Shown: positions 7,091-14,436 of the stretch, piece after piece | Numbering within the stretch: the stretch's first letter is position 1 | How the letters are laid out: the number at the start of each line of letters is the position of its first letter | Origin: an uncultured Odoribacter sp. | Lineage (GTDB): Bacteria; Bacteroidota; Bacteroidia; Bacteroidales; Marinifilaceae | DNA length: 15,403 nucleotides | Direction of reading: 5' to 3' | Assembly (NCBI GenBank): GCA_900548135.1 | Contig: URJC01000029.1 | Coordinates: forward strand, 1 to 15,403 | Notes under the pieces: model-generated | Seen by the model: only the letters and a program-made list of their open reading frames with translations | The model's database searches: none | What the model was told of the DNA's origin: nothing | Translations under genes and position numbers: made by a program

Positions 7091-9035
7091 TTCCAACTTT
7101 AAACTCAGCAACACATACAGCCCCTCTGGATAAACTTGAATTACCATTTTCAGAGAATCCTTCTAACAAAGTCAGCCGCAAGTAACGTCCTGTTACTGTC
7201 TTCTTTAATTTAAAACGTTCTACTTTAGCTCCATTCGGCTCTGAACAAACAAAATTTCCAACTTTTACCCAATCCCCTTGGGCTGAATTCCGGACTTCGA
7301 CACAAAATTTATGACAGTTAACCCGTGCCGAAGAAAAATTACGTCCCTTATACTCAATGTAATTAAATGACTCCGGCTGATTCATATCGATAACCAATAT
7401 GGGATTACGGTCATACTTCGGACGATTTAAAGCCGGGCTCGCCCAAAAAGTTCCGGAATTACCGTCCAGCATATTTTCTGGTTCCTCCCCGGACTTAGAA
7501 CGAAAATATTTACTTTCTTCAGGAACAATTTTCCAGCTTGTACGGACAATTTCTCCTTCCGATAGCCCATAATCATCATCCCGTAGTTTTACTTCAGGAA
7601 TCCGTTCCGTAAAACAATCCGGAATCAAGGTCTCATCCCATTTTTCCCAAAATTTCTCCCCTTTATATTCCGGTAACTGAGCCATATCTTTTGCTGCAAA
7701 AGACCCGTATTTTATTCCCCAAAAATCAAAGAAAGGACGCATATCTGCATGAGCATATTCACAAACCCGTTTACAGAAAAATTCACGCCGGTTATCATTG
7801 GAGGAGGTGATTATTGACGCTGTTTTATCCGGAAGTTCCCGTGCACTCTTACTCAGATAAGCATACAACCTCCAACCGAATTGTTGGGCCAACTGGCAGA
7901 ATGGAATCAACCGGCTATCATGGTTTAAATTCTGGTCAAAATCCCGTTCTGCAGGTTTTATCGCCTTGTACTGGTCAATATAATCTTGCCACTTCGCAGC
8001 CCTCGATTGTCCCCAATTATGCCGTAAACGGTTACCTGCATAGAGGGCATGGAAATTATTGGAAACTTCACCCAAAACTCCCCATTTCCAACAAGCCACC
8101 TGATAAGTATGTCCTAATTCATGATAAAATCCCCAAGATTCCCCATCATTTTGCATCCGGCTCAGACTAGCACCCCGCTGTGCATATCTGGATCCTCCGA
8201 ACATACAAGGATAACCGGCATAAGCAGCACCAGCATGTATTTGTATATCCTGTACACAACGGGAAGGAAATTCAGGAGAATGATGCAACCACTCAGAAGT
8301 CGTATCTGACAACCCATGAAAAGCATTGAAATCCAATACTATAGCTTCTTTATAAAATTTCATCAATGCTTCAGGATCTTCAATAGTCTTCAGGATCTGA
8401 GTGGACATAGTCCAGATCATCCGATCGCACGCAATCTCAGCAAAGGGTACTGTTGTGGAATCGATCTCTCTCCGCCAGACTTTCGGATCGGTCTTCCCTA
8501 ATACAAAATCCGGAGATTTTACAGCTCCGCTGATGATAAATGTCTCCGGTTTCATAAAAGGTTCCTCCGGAATAATATAAATATTACCTCCACTTACATT
8601 CACAATGTAAGTCGTATCACCATCCAGCAATTCCTGTACCACAAAAGGTTTTTGCAGACGCTTCCAAGGTTTCTGCTTCTCACGCAAAACACTGCTGGAT
8701 GCTCCAATCCGACACATGACTTTTTTCCCTTTCAAAGATGCCGGCTTTACCACTCCGATAACTTCACAAGGCGCAGCATACAATCCCGTTGAAAACCAAG
8801 CCCGGTTCCCAGTCAGCGAAAAACGGGATGAAGGATGCATCCGCCGATAAACTCCATCAATTTCTACTGGCACATTTTTCAGTCTCTCTTCCCGGTCTCC
8901 AACCAGTCCGGGCCACTTTTTCACTACTGTCCAGACAGAATCCGGAACCTCAATTTTTTTTATTACATACTCCTGTTTCAAATGACAATTGGCAAGGCCT
9001 ATTAATATAGCCAACACACCCCATATACGTACCAT
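7083..9035 (-). CDS. M60-like (enhancin/mucin O-glycopeptidase-type) metallopeptidase with C-terminal F5/8C domain
   Basis: This 650-residue protein begins with a hydrophobic leader. Cys17 in GLANC could be a lipidation site, but Asn at -1 is not canonical, so it may be surface-anchored or simply secreted. Residues about 60-200 form the N-terminal beta region of M60 proteins (including NRAWFSTGLYAAPCEVIGV). The zinc site is YHELGHTYQ (304-312): His305, Glu306 and His309, with Glu323 in LGEVSNN as the third gluzincin ligand. A discoidin/F5-8C (CBM32-like) domain spans about 496-650 (MLDGNSGTFWAS at 522-533, GRYLRLTLLEG at 616-626) and probably binds glycan. Characterised M60 members such as Bacteroides BT4244 cut mucin-type O-glycosylated proteins; I infer a similar role here. 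It is the first gene after a terminator and a repeat-bearing upstream region, so it probably leads the glycan-degradation transcript. Confidence 0.9.
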   Translation of the reverse strand: MVRIWGVLAILIGLANCHLKQEYVIKKIEVPDSVWTVVKKWPGLVGDREERLKNVPVEIDGVYRRMHPSSRFSLTGNRAWFSTGLYAAPCEVIGVVKPASLKGKKVMCRIGASSSVLREKQKPWKRLQKPFVVQELLDGDTTYIVNVSGGNIYIIPEEPFMKPETFIISGAVKSPDFVLGKTDPKVWRREIDSTTVPFAEIACDRMIWTMSTQILKTIEDPEALMKFYKEAIVLDFNAFHGLSDTTSEWLHHSPEFPSRCVQDIQIHAGAAYAGYPCMFGGSRYAQRGASLSRMQNDGESWGFYHELGHTYQVACWKWGVLGEVSNNFHALYAGNRLRHNWGQSRAAKWQDYIDQYKAIKPAERDFDQNLNHDSRLIPFCQLAQQFGWRLYAYLSKSARELPDKTASIITSSNDNRREFFCKRVCEYAHADMRPFFDFWGIKYGSFAAKDMAQLPEYKGEKFWEKWDETLIPDCFTERIPEVKLRDDDYGLSEGEIVRTSWKIVPEESKYFRSKSGEEPENMLDGNSGTFWASPALNRPKYDRNPILVIDMNQPESFNYIEYKGRNFSSARVNCHKFCVEVRNSAQGDWVKVGNFVCSEPNGAKVERFKLKKTVTGRYLRLTLLEGFSENGNSSLSRGAVCVAEFKVGKI

Positions 9036-9200
9036 AGTGTATCAAATATTAAAAAATTTCCAAGTCCGATAAAAACACAACTCTATCGATTGCACAAGTA
9101 TATTAAACTCTTTTCATTTTTCATTTTAAAATTTCAAAGATTTATAGATAAAAGATGATTTTAAAAGATTTATAGATAATTTTTAATCTCATAGAGAAAC
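9036..9200 (-). promoter_or_regulatory. Upstream regulatory region of the M60-led gene cluster
   Basis: This AT-rich stretch lies between the terminator of the nitroreductase gene and the M60 start, with no reading frame of its own. It holds two identical 16-bp direct repeats (9136-9151 and 9164-9179). Nearer the gene, TATACTTG on the minus strand (9095-9102) matches the -7 consensus TAnnTTTG in seven of eight positions, about 60 bp before the start codon. No convincing -33 TTTG is seen at the proper spacing, so this would be an activator-dependent promoter if it is one. That a promoter lies here follows from the terminator just upstream; its exact position is uncertain. Confidence 0.5.
9136..9179 (-). 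repeat. Pair of perfect 16-bp direct repeats, 28-bp period
   Basis: AAAGATTTATAGATAA occurs identically at 9136-9151 and 9164-9179 on the plus strand, one copy every 28 bp. Each copy also follows an ATTTTAAAA stretch (9123-9131 and 9158-9166). The pair lies 100-145 bp upstream of the M60 start, just upstream of a weak -7-like element. Direct repeats in this place are typical of operators for AraC-type DNA-binding domains, as found in hybrid two-component regulators of Bacteroidales glycan loci. That regulator assignment is inference; the repeat itself is directly visible. Confidence 0.7.
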
Positions 9201-9231
9201 AAAAAAGACGGAACAATTTACTTATTCCGTC
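9201..9231 (-). terminator. Strong intrinsic terminator after the nitroreductase gene
   Basis: On the minus strand, GACGGAATAA pairs with TTGTTCCGTC (10 pairs including one U-G), with the loop GTAAA, and is followed directly by six T. The stem occupies 9207-9231 and the T-run 9206-9201. It lies 36 bp past the nitroreductase stop codon. It separates the housekeeping-side transcript from the glycan-degradation genes that follow, supporting a separate promoter for the M60 gene. Confidence 0.88.
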
Positions 9232-9266
9232 CTTTACCGGTTTATTTTTAAGTTGAAACTACAATT

Positions 9267-9860
9267 CTACCACTGATTATAATGTACTTTCGTTTCATTC
9301 CATTTATCTTTCGGGCTATGAGGTACAGCCGGATAACCGACAGGAATCACACAAAGTGAATTAATCTCATCCGGAATCCCGGTATATTTCTTAACCACCT
9401 CCATCCGTTCAGGATACGGATAAGTTGCCGTCCATACTGCTCCTAAATCCAATGCTTCAGCAGCTAAAAGTATATTCTGGGTAACAGCAGAACAATCTAA
9501 ATACCAATAGGAAGATTTGGTGGTATCTCCACACACAACAATGGCCGTCGGAGCCTCTTTCAACATCTTAGCATAAGGCAAAACAGCTGCCATAGAATCC
9601 AGTACTTCCCGATTGTCTATTACAATGAGTTCCCAGGGACGTACATCTTTGCCGCTAGGTGCTGCCATCCCGGCTTTCAATAACAATTCCAGCTTTTCTT
9701 TCTCAACTGGCTTAGGCAAATATTTCCGGACACTTTTCCGGGAAAAAATATTCTCCAGAGCATCCTGTGTTTGAAATTTTCCTTCTTTTTCCTTTGAATG
9801 ATCACATGCTGTCATAGCTAAAAAAATAAAAGAAACAGTAATTAATTGAGTTAATTTCAT
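9267..9860 (-). CDS. Nitroreductase-family flavoprotein with lipoprotein signal peptide
   Basis: This 197-residue protein opens with a lipoprotein leader: a hydrophobic stretch ending LAMTAC, so Cys19 would be lipidated, followed by a charged linker (DHSKEKEGK). The rest is one compact nitroreductase domain. RKSVRKY (41-47) and AAPSGKDVRPWE (66-77) are the usual FMN-contact segments, and LGAVW (139-143) and VIPVGYP (171-177) are typical of the C-terminal half. Relatives are FMN-dependent NAD(P)H oxidoreductases acting on nitro compounds, quinones or flavins. Membrane attachment outside the cytoplasm is odd, because NAD(P)H is cytoplasmic; the electron donor is therefore unclear. It begins 71 bp after the NAPE-PLD-like gene and ends just before a strong terminator. 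The fold call is firm; the physiological substrate is unknown. Confidence 0.9.
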   Translation of the reverse strand: MKLTQLITVSFIFLAMTACDHSKEKEGKFQTQDALENIFSRKSVRKYLPKPVEKEKLELLLKAGMAAPSGKDVRPWELIVIDNREVLDSMAAVLPYAKMLKEAPTAIVVCGDTTKSSYWYLDCSAVTQNILLAAEALDLGAVWTATYPYPERMEVVKKYTGIPDEINSLCVIPVGYPAVPHSPKDKWNETKVHYNQW

Positions 9861-9931
9861 ATAATTAAAAAATTACAAATTATAAATTACCATATCCGGA
9901 CACTCACTCACAAACAGCCACTGACCAGGCT

Positions 9932-10924
9932 TTATTTTTTTAATCGGACAACTTCCCCCAGTGCAGGAATATTCACCCGGATTTTCCGTTTCCGGGCTTC
10001 ATCGGCAAAGACAGTAGGAGGATCACTTAAAGGCTCATCCGATAAATCAAAAGTCCCATAGTGCATCGGAATAGTTATCCTGGCCTTCATTTGTTCCGCC
10101 GCAGTCAATGAATCATAGGGTGAAATGTGGTTAGGTTGCATAAACCAACGGGGTTTATAAGCCCCAATTCCTAATAAAGCGTAATCAGGCGCTCCAAATA
10201 ATTCCTGTATTTCTGAAAAATGACTTGAATAGCCGGTATCTCCCCCATAATACACCGATAATCCATCCGTTTGTAACATAAAGGCCCCCCAAAGCCGTTG
10301 GCCACCATCATTCAACGAACGTTTACTCCAATGCTGGGCAGGAAGAAAAGTGATCTTCAACTGTTCATCCTTCATTTGTTGATACCAACCAGCTTCAATC
10401 ACCTGCATTCCCGGACACCATCCCCGTATCAGCTCCCCCGTACCCAATCCGCAAAATGCTTTCATCCGGGGATTATTTTCAAAAAGACGGGTAATACTAG
10501 GCTTGTCCATATGGTCAAAATGATCGTGGCTGATTAATAAATAATCGATATTTTTAAACAGGCCCGGATCGGCCGGCAACTTACTTTTCCGCCGTACAAA
10601 AGGGATATTCCCAAAAACAGGATCAAACATAACCCTTTTACCAGCCAATTGCATATAAAAAGAATTATGTCCTAACCATACCAAAGAGTCTCCTGTTATC
10701 TGCTGAAGATTATATAAAGGAAATAATTGCGGTTCCCAATTTTCAAGCCGTTTTTCCCTCCGCTGTGGATTTGGAGAAAAACGCCATTTCATCACATTCC
10801 CAATCCCATGCTTGGCCCGGTGTTGCCGGTTTACAAAACGTCCTTTGACAACAGGATTCCCCCGCCAATAAGGTTTCACTGTTATCAATCCCTCATTTCT
10901 GCGAAAAATGATGCGCTCTCCCAT
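9932..10924 (-). CDS. Metallo-beta-lactamase-fold hydrolase, NAPE-PLD-like
   Basis: This 330-residue protein has no signal peptide, so it is probably cytoplasmic or peripheral to the inner membrane. The zinc-binding motif SHDHFDHMD gives His133, His135, Asp137 and His138, followed by His198 (AQHW), Asp229 (GGDTGYS) and His288 (MHYGTF). As I recall human NAPE-PLD (His185, His187, Asp189, His190, His253, Asp284, His343), the last three intervals match at 65 versus 68, 31 versus 31, and 59 versus 59. GAYKPRWFMQPNHISP (254-269) and the MHYGTF segment also resemble NAPE-PLD rather than UlaG. Animal NAPE-PLD releases N-acylethanolamines from N-acyl phosphatidylethanolamine; whether bacterial relatives do so is not established from sequence. 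The gene stands between aroK and the nitroreductase gene, with its own probable promoter. Confidence 0.9.
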   Translation of the reverse strand: MGERIIFRRNEGLITVKPYWRGNPVVKGRFVNRQHRAKHGIGNVMKWRFSPNPQRREKRLENWEPQLFPLYNLQQITGDSLVWLGHNSFYMQLAGKRVMFDPVFGNIPFVRRKSKLPADPGLFKNIDYLLISHDHFDHMDKPSITRLFENNPRMKAFCGLGTGELIRGWCPGMQVIEAGWYQQMKDEQLKITFLPAQHWSKRSLNDGGQRLWGAFMLQTDGLSVYYGGDTGYSSHFSEIQELFGAPDYALLGIGAYKPRWFMQPNHISPYDSLTAAEQMKARITIPMHYGTFDLSDEPLSDPPTVFADEARKRKIRVNIPALGEVVRLKK

Positions 10925-10957
10925 GTTGTCCAGTTTTACACCCTAAGTTTGCTACAA

Positions 10958-10965
10958 CAAATATA
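10958..10965 (-). promoter_or_regulatory. Probable Bacteroidales -7 promoter element for the NAPE-PLD-like gene
   Basis: The minus strand reads TATATTTG, a perfect match to the Bacteroides -7 consensus TAnnTTTG, 33 bp upstream of the start codon in the 116-bp gap after aroK. The -33 side is weak: the nearest TTG lies about 24 bp further upstream instead of the usual 19-21. The position and the perfect -7 match make it the best promoter candidate in the window. Confidence 0.45.
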
Positions 10966-11040
10966 CATTTTCGTCCCCTGATTAATTAACAATTTTACCT
11001 GAAAAATCATTAACAAATAGACAATTTTGTTATACACACT

Positions 11041-11520
11041 CTATAGTGCACATGAATCCTGATTTAAAATAACTTCCTTTGCCTGAGTATAAAAAGGCAA
11101 ACGTTCCTGAAGATGCCGGCATACAAACTCCCGAATATCCTCATCGTTCAACTGACTGACAATCGGACGTTTATGTTTTCCCCGGATTAAGCGTTCCACA
11201 ATAGTATCTATATCAGTATTCAAAAAAATAGTCTGTCCCTGGGCATTCATATAATCCATATTATGGTTGAAACAAGGTGCTCCTCCACCTGTTGAAAGGA
11301 CAAAATCTTCATACAATTCACAAATTTCCTGCAAATAACGGGTTTCTAACTTACGGAATCCCTGTTCTCCTTCTGCTGCAAAAATCTCTGGAATCGTCCG
11401 GTGCTCCCGGTCTGCTATATAACAGTCCAAATCAATAAAACGGATACCTAATTCCGTGGCCATGATCCTTCCCCGGCGGGGTTTACCACAAGCCATATAT
11501 CCAACAATAAAATACTTCAT
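11041..11520 (-). CDS. aroK: Shikimate kinase with altered Walker A motif
   Basis: This 159-residue protein is a near full-length shikimate kinase, which phosphorylates shikimate with ATP in the chorismate pathway (cytoplasm). Family marks are GYMACGK (7-13), FIDLD (28-32), IPEIFAAEGEQGFRKLE (43-59), STGGGAPCF (76-84) and RPIV (118-121). Arg140 in ERLPFY is the C-terminal shikimate-contact arginine. Compared with E. coli AroK numbering (offset about two), Asp30, Asp32, Arg56 and the GGG loop are retained. The oddity is the residue after the P-loop lysine: Pro14 replaces the Ser/Thr that coordinates magnesium (GKPRRG instead of GK[ST]). The codons CCC-CGC-CGG read in frame, with no sign of a frameshift. 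The gene begins 43 bp after parC and is probably cotranscribed with it. Family call firm; full activity uncertain. Confidence 0.9.
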   Translation of the reverse strand: MKYFIVGYMACGKPRRGRIMATELGIRFIDLDCYIADREHRTIPEIFAAEGEQGFRKLETRYLQEICELYEDFVLSTGGGAPCFNHNMDYMNAQGQTIFLNTDIDTIVERLIRGKHKRPIVSQLNDEDIREFVCRHLQERLPFYTQAKEVILNQDSCAL

Positions 11521-11563
11521 ACCCTTCTATTACGTTTAAATCTCCATTTTCTTTCCATCCGAC

Positions 11564-14338
11564 CTAGGCTTTATCTCCGGTTTCAGGATTTTCAAAATTC
11601 AATTTCATCTGCTCGTCATTTGCCAATTCTTCCGGATTGGTGATTTCGAACTCAACTTCCGGATTGATTTCATCCGTTTCGTTTTCTTTTACTAAAGGTT
11701 CTATCTCCCGGATTTCCTTCACCTCAAAAGTAGTAACCCGTTTTCCCCGTGCCTTATACGACTTTTCTCCGATAAATTCATCTGCAACAATCACTTCTGC
11801 CGGACGAGCCTCATATCTACCCCCGAATAACACTTCAAAGCGGGGATGCCGTTCAGAGCTCAGACATATCAAAGCAGAACCTTCTGCCTCTCCGATGATT
11901 GAATTCAATTTCACAGCATCTTCAAACCGGAAACGCTTCAGATAATAAAAACCTTGTTCTGCATCATAAAATACGGCAGACCAAACTTTATCCGCCTCAA
12001 ATTTTTCAAAGACCACATACCCCTCATCATAATGATTATTCAAGTCAAAATCAGTGGTATGATAAGTTCCATTCTTATTGACCACCAAAATCCGGTCTTC
12101 TCCCTGAAATTCTCCCAGATATTTTCCCCGATTATCCGTATTCAGCCGCAAAACATCTTCGTCCAGCCAGATCTTGCAACCTCCCAACGTAGACACACCT
12201 TTTTGCACTACGCTGATCTTGTGAATATCGTTTTTTGAAAGCGTATTTCCCTGCGAGTCACGCCCTTTTATGGCTAAGGTAGCAAAATCATATTCAAACA
12301 CCAGTTTTTTTATACTGGGTTTTGGTTTCAGACATACCTTGATCACCTCAGCTTCTCCATTGGGATTAGCAGAAAAATATAAAATCCGGGAACCAGAAGT
12401 TCCTTTTGTCAGATTATACACTTTATCGCGAGTCACCCCTGTCACATTAAAACGTTTCACGTAAGCTGCCCCATATTTCCCATCCCGGTACACCACATTA
12501 TAAATGGTACGCTTATCGTTTTTCTTAAACACATTGACATATTGTACATCCTTACCAACAAAAATTTTATCTGCCACCTTTGTCACGTAATAGCTACCAT
12601 CTTTCTTAAAGATAATAACATCATCCATATCTGAACATTCACAGATGAACTCGTCCTTCTTTAAAGCGGTTCCTATGAATCCTTCTTCCCGGTTGATATA
12701 CAATTTCTCATTGGCAATCACCACTTTGGCGGCTTCAATATTTTCAAAATTACGAATCTCTGTTTTCCTCTCCCGGCCTTTACCATATTTAGCCTTTATT
12801 CTCTCATAATAAGCAATAGAGTAAGGAATTATATGTTCTATATTATTCCTTACGTCAGCTATTTCAGTATTTAAACTCTGGATATAACGGTCTGCTTCCT
12901 CCGAGCTGAATTTAAGGATACGCTTCATCTTAATTTCCAGCAATTTCTTAACATCCTCGTCCGTCACCTCCCTGTAAAGCTTTGGTAAGAAAGGCTTCAA
13001 ACGCTCATGCACATGAGCAATCACCAATTCCATGGTTTCACTTTCCTCAAATTGCTTGTCTTTATAGATCCGTTCTTCAATAAAAATCCGTTCCAAAGAC
13101 ACATAATGCAACTCTTCGAGTAATTCCTGTAGCCGGATCTCCAACTCCTGCTTTAACAATCCCACCGTATCGTCCGCCGATTGCCGCAAGATATCTGAAA
13201 CCGGCATAAAACGAGGTTTCTCATTTTCAATCACACAGGAATTAGGAGAAATAGACAATTCACAATCTGTAAATGCATATAAAGCATCTATCGTTTTATC
13301 GGAAGATACCCCAGGTGCCAACTGAATTAAAATTTCAACCTCCCGGGCCGTATTATCGTCAATCTTCTTTATTTTAATTTTTCCTTTTTCATTAGCTTTG
13401 ATAATACTGTCTATCAGGGATGAAGTAGTCCTTCCAAAAGGAATTTCAGTGATCCTCAGAGCTTTATTGTTATTATCTTTTTCAATCTTAGCACGAATCT
13501 TCACATTTCCTCCACGCATTCCATCACAATATTTTGACACATCCACCATTCCGCCGGTAGGAAAATCAGGAAAAAGCACAAAATCTTCATGCTTTAAATG
13601 GGCAATACATGCATCTATCAACTCATTAAAATTATGAGGCAATATTTTAGAAGCTAAACCAACTGCAATTCCTTCAACCCCCTGGGCCAAAAGCAAAGGA
13701 AATTTTATGGGCAAAGTAACGGGTTCCCGGTTACGGCCATCGTAGGAAGGCTTCCAATGAGTAGTCTTCGGGTTAAATACCACTTCAAGAGCAAATTTAG
13801 AAAGACGGGCTTCAATATAACGGGGTGCAGCTGCACCATCTCCTGTCAATATATTTCCCCAGTTTCCCTGACAATCAATCAACAGGTCTTTTTGTCCCAG
13901 TTGCACCAAAGCATCCCCAATAGAGGCATCTCCATGCGGATGATATTTCATGGTATTTCCGATGATATTAGCTACCTTATTGTAACGTCCGTCATCCAAT
14001 TCCCTCATAGAGTGCAAAATACGGCGCTGTACAGGCTTTAATCCGTCATTTACATAAGGCACTGCACGTTCCAAAATCACATATGAAGCATAATCCAGAA
14101 ACCATTTCTGATACATTCCATCCAAATGTTGAATGGAACGGATCCGGCCATTCTCTTCACCGGGATGCTCTAGTACTAAGCGTGGTTCATCTTCTTCCGG
14201 ATGCTGTTCCCCCGCTTCCTCTAGCCCCTTACTCCCTTCCTGCTGTGCCTTTTGATTCCCAATTGTTCCGTCTTGCTCTTTCTCCTCTTTCCGGCCTCCC
14301 TCCATATTCAGATCCATGTCAATTATATCCTCACCCAT
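11564..14338 (-). CDS. parC: DNA topoisomerase IV subunit A (ParC)
   Basis: This 924-residue protein is the breakage-rejoining subunit of topoisomerase IV, which decatenates daughter chromosomes with ParE. Residues 1-70 are an acidic, Glu/Gln/Gly-rich tail. The catalytic core begins near 72 (HLDGMYQKWFLDYASY), with VNDGLKPVQRRILHSM (96-111), HPHGDASIGDAL (133-144) and the active-site Tyr174 in AAPRYIEARLS. A long helical coiled-coil arm lies at about 385-510 and a GyrA-type beta-pinwheel at about 530-840, followed by an acidic end. No GyrA box (QRRGGKG) is present, which supports ParC over GyrA, as does the adjacent parE. In the quinolone-determining region, Ala138 stands where E. coli ParC has Ser80, and Asp142 where it has Glu84. 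The gene lies 98 bp after parE and 43 bp before aroK. Confidence 0.95.
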   Translation of the reverse strand: MGEDIIDMDLNMEGGRKEEKEQDGTIGNQKAQQEGSKGLEEAGEQHPEEDEPRLVLEHPGEENGRIRSIQHLDGMYQKWFLDYASYVILERAVPYVNDGLKPVQRRILHSMRELDDGRYNKVANIIGNTMKYHPHGDASIGDALVQLGQKDLLIDCQGNWGNILTGDGAAAPRYIEARLSKFALEVVFNPKTTHWKPSYDGRNREPVTLPIKFPLLLAQGVEGIAVGLASKILPHNFNELIDACIAHLKHEDFVLFPDFPTGGMVDVSKYCDGMRGGNVKIRAKIEKDNNNKALRITEIPFGRTTSSLIDSIIKANEKGKIKIKKIDDNTAREVEILIQLAPGVSSDKTIDALYAFTDCELSISPNSCVIENEKPRFMPVSDILRQSADDTVGLLKQELEIRLQELLEELHYVSLERIFIEERIYKDKQFEESETMELVIAHVHERLKPFLPKLYREVTDEDVKKLLEIKMKRILKFSSEEADRYIQSLNTEIADVRNNIEHIIPYSIAYYERIKAKYGKGRERKTEIRNFENIEAAKVVIANEKLYINREEGFIGTALKKDEFICECSDMDDVIIFKKDGSYYVTKVADKIFVGKDVQYVNVFKKNDKRTIYNVVYRDGKYGAAYVKRFNVTGVTRDKVYNLTKGTSGSRILYFSANPNGEAEVIKVCLKPKPSIKKLVFEYDFATLAIKGRDSQGNTLSKNDIHKISVVQKGVSTLGGCKIWLDEDVLRLNTDNRGKYLGEFQGEDRILVVNKNGTYHTTDFDLNNHYDEGYVVFEKFEADKVWSAVFYDAEQGFYYLKRFRFEDAVKLNSIIGEAEGSALICLSSERHPRFEVLFGGRYEARPAEVIVADEFIGEKSYKARGKRVTTFEVKEIREIEPLVKENETDEINPEVEFEITNPEELANDEQMKLNFENPETGDKA

Positions 14339-14436
14339 AAATATTGTAGCTTGTTCAAATGTTCAGTTATTTAAATATCCGTTCACCCGGAATAATTCAT
14401 CCGTGATTTCTTCTCACCTATAGTCCTCAATTGCTA

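Noticed and set aside
9043..9050. AATATTTG on the minus strand as a -7 element for the M60 gene.
   Set aside because: It lies only about eight bases from the start codon, leaving no leader, and has no -33 partner at the proper distance.
9917..9941. AGCC/GGCT hairpin followed by a T-rich run on the plus strand, near the end of the NAPE-PLD-like gene.
   Set aside because: The stem is only four to five pairs, it points along the plus strand where there is no gene, and the T-run is mostly the last lysine and stop codons of the minus-strand gene.
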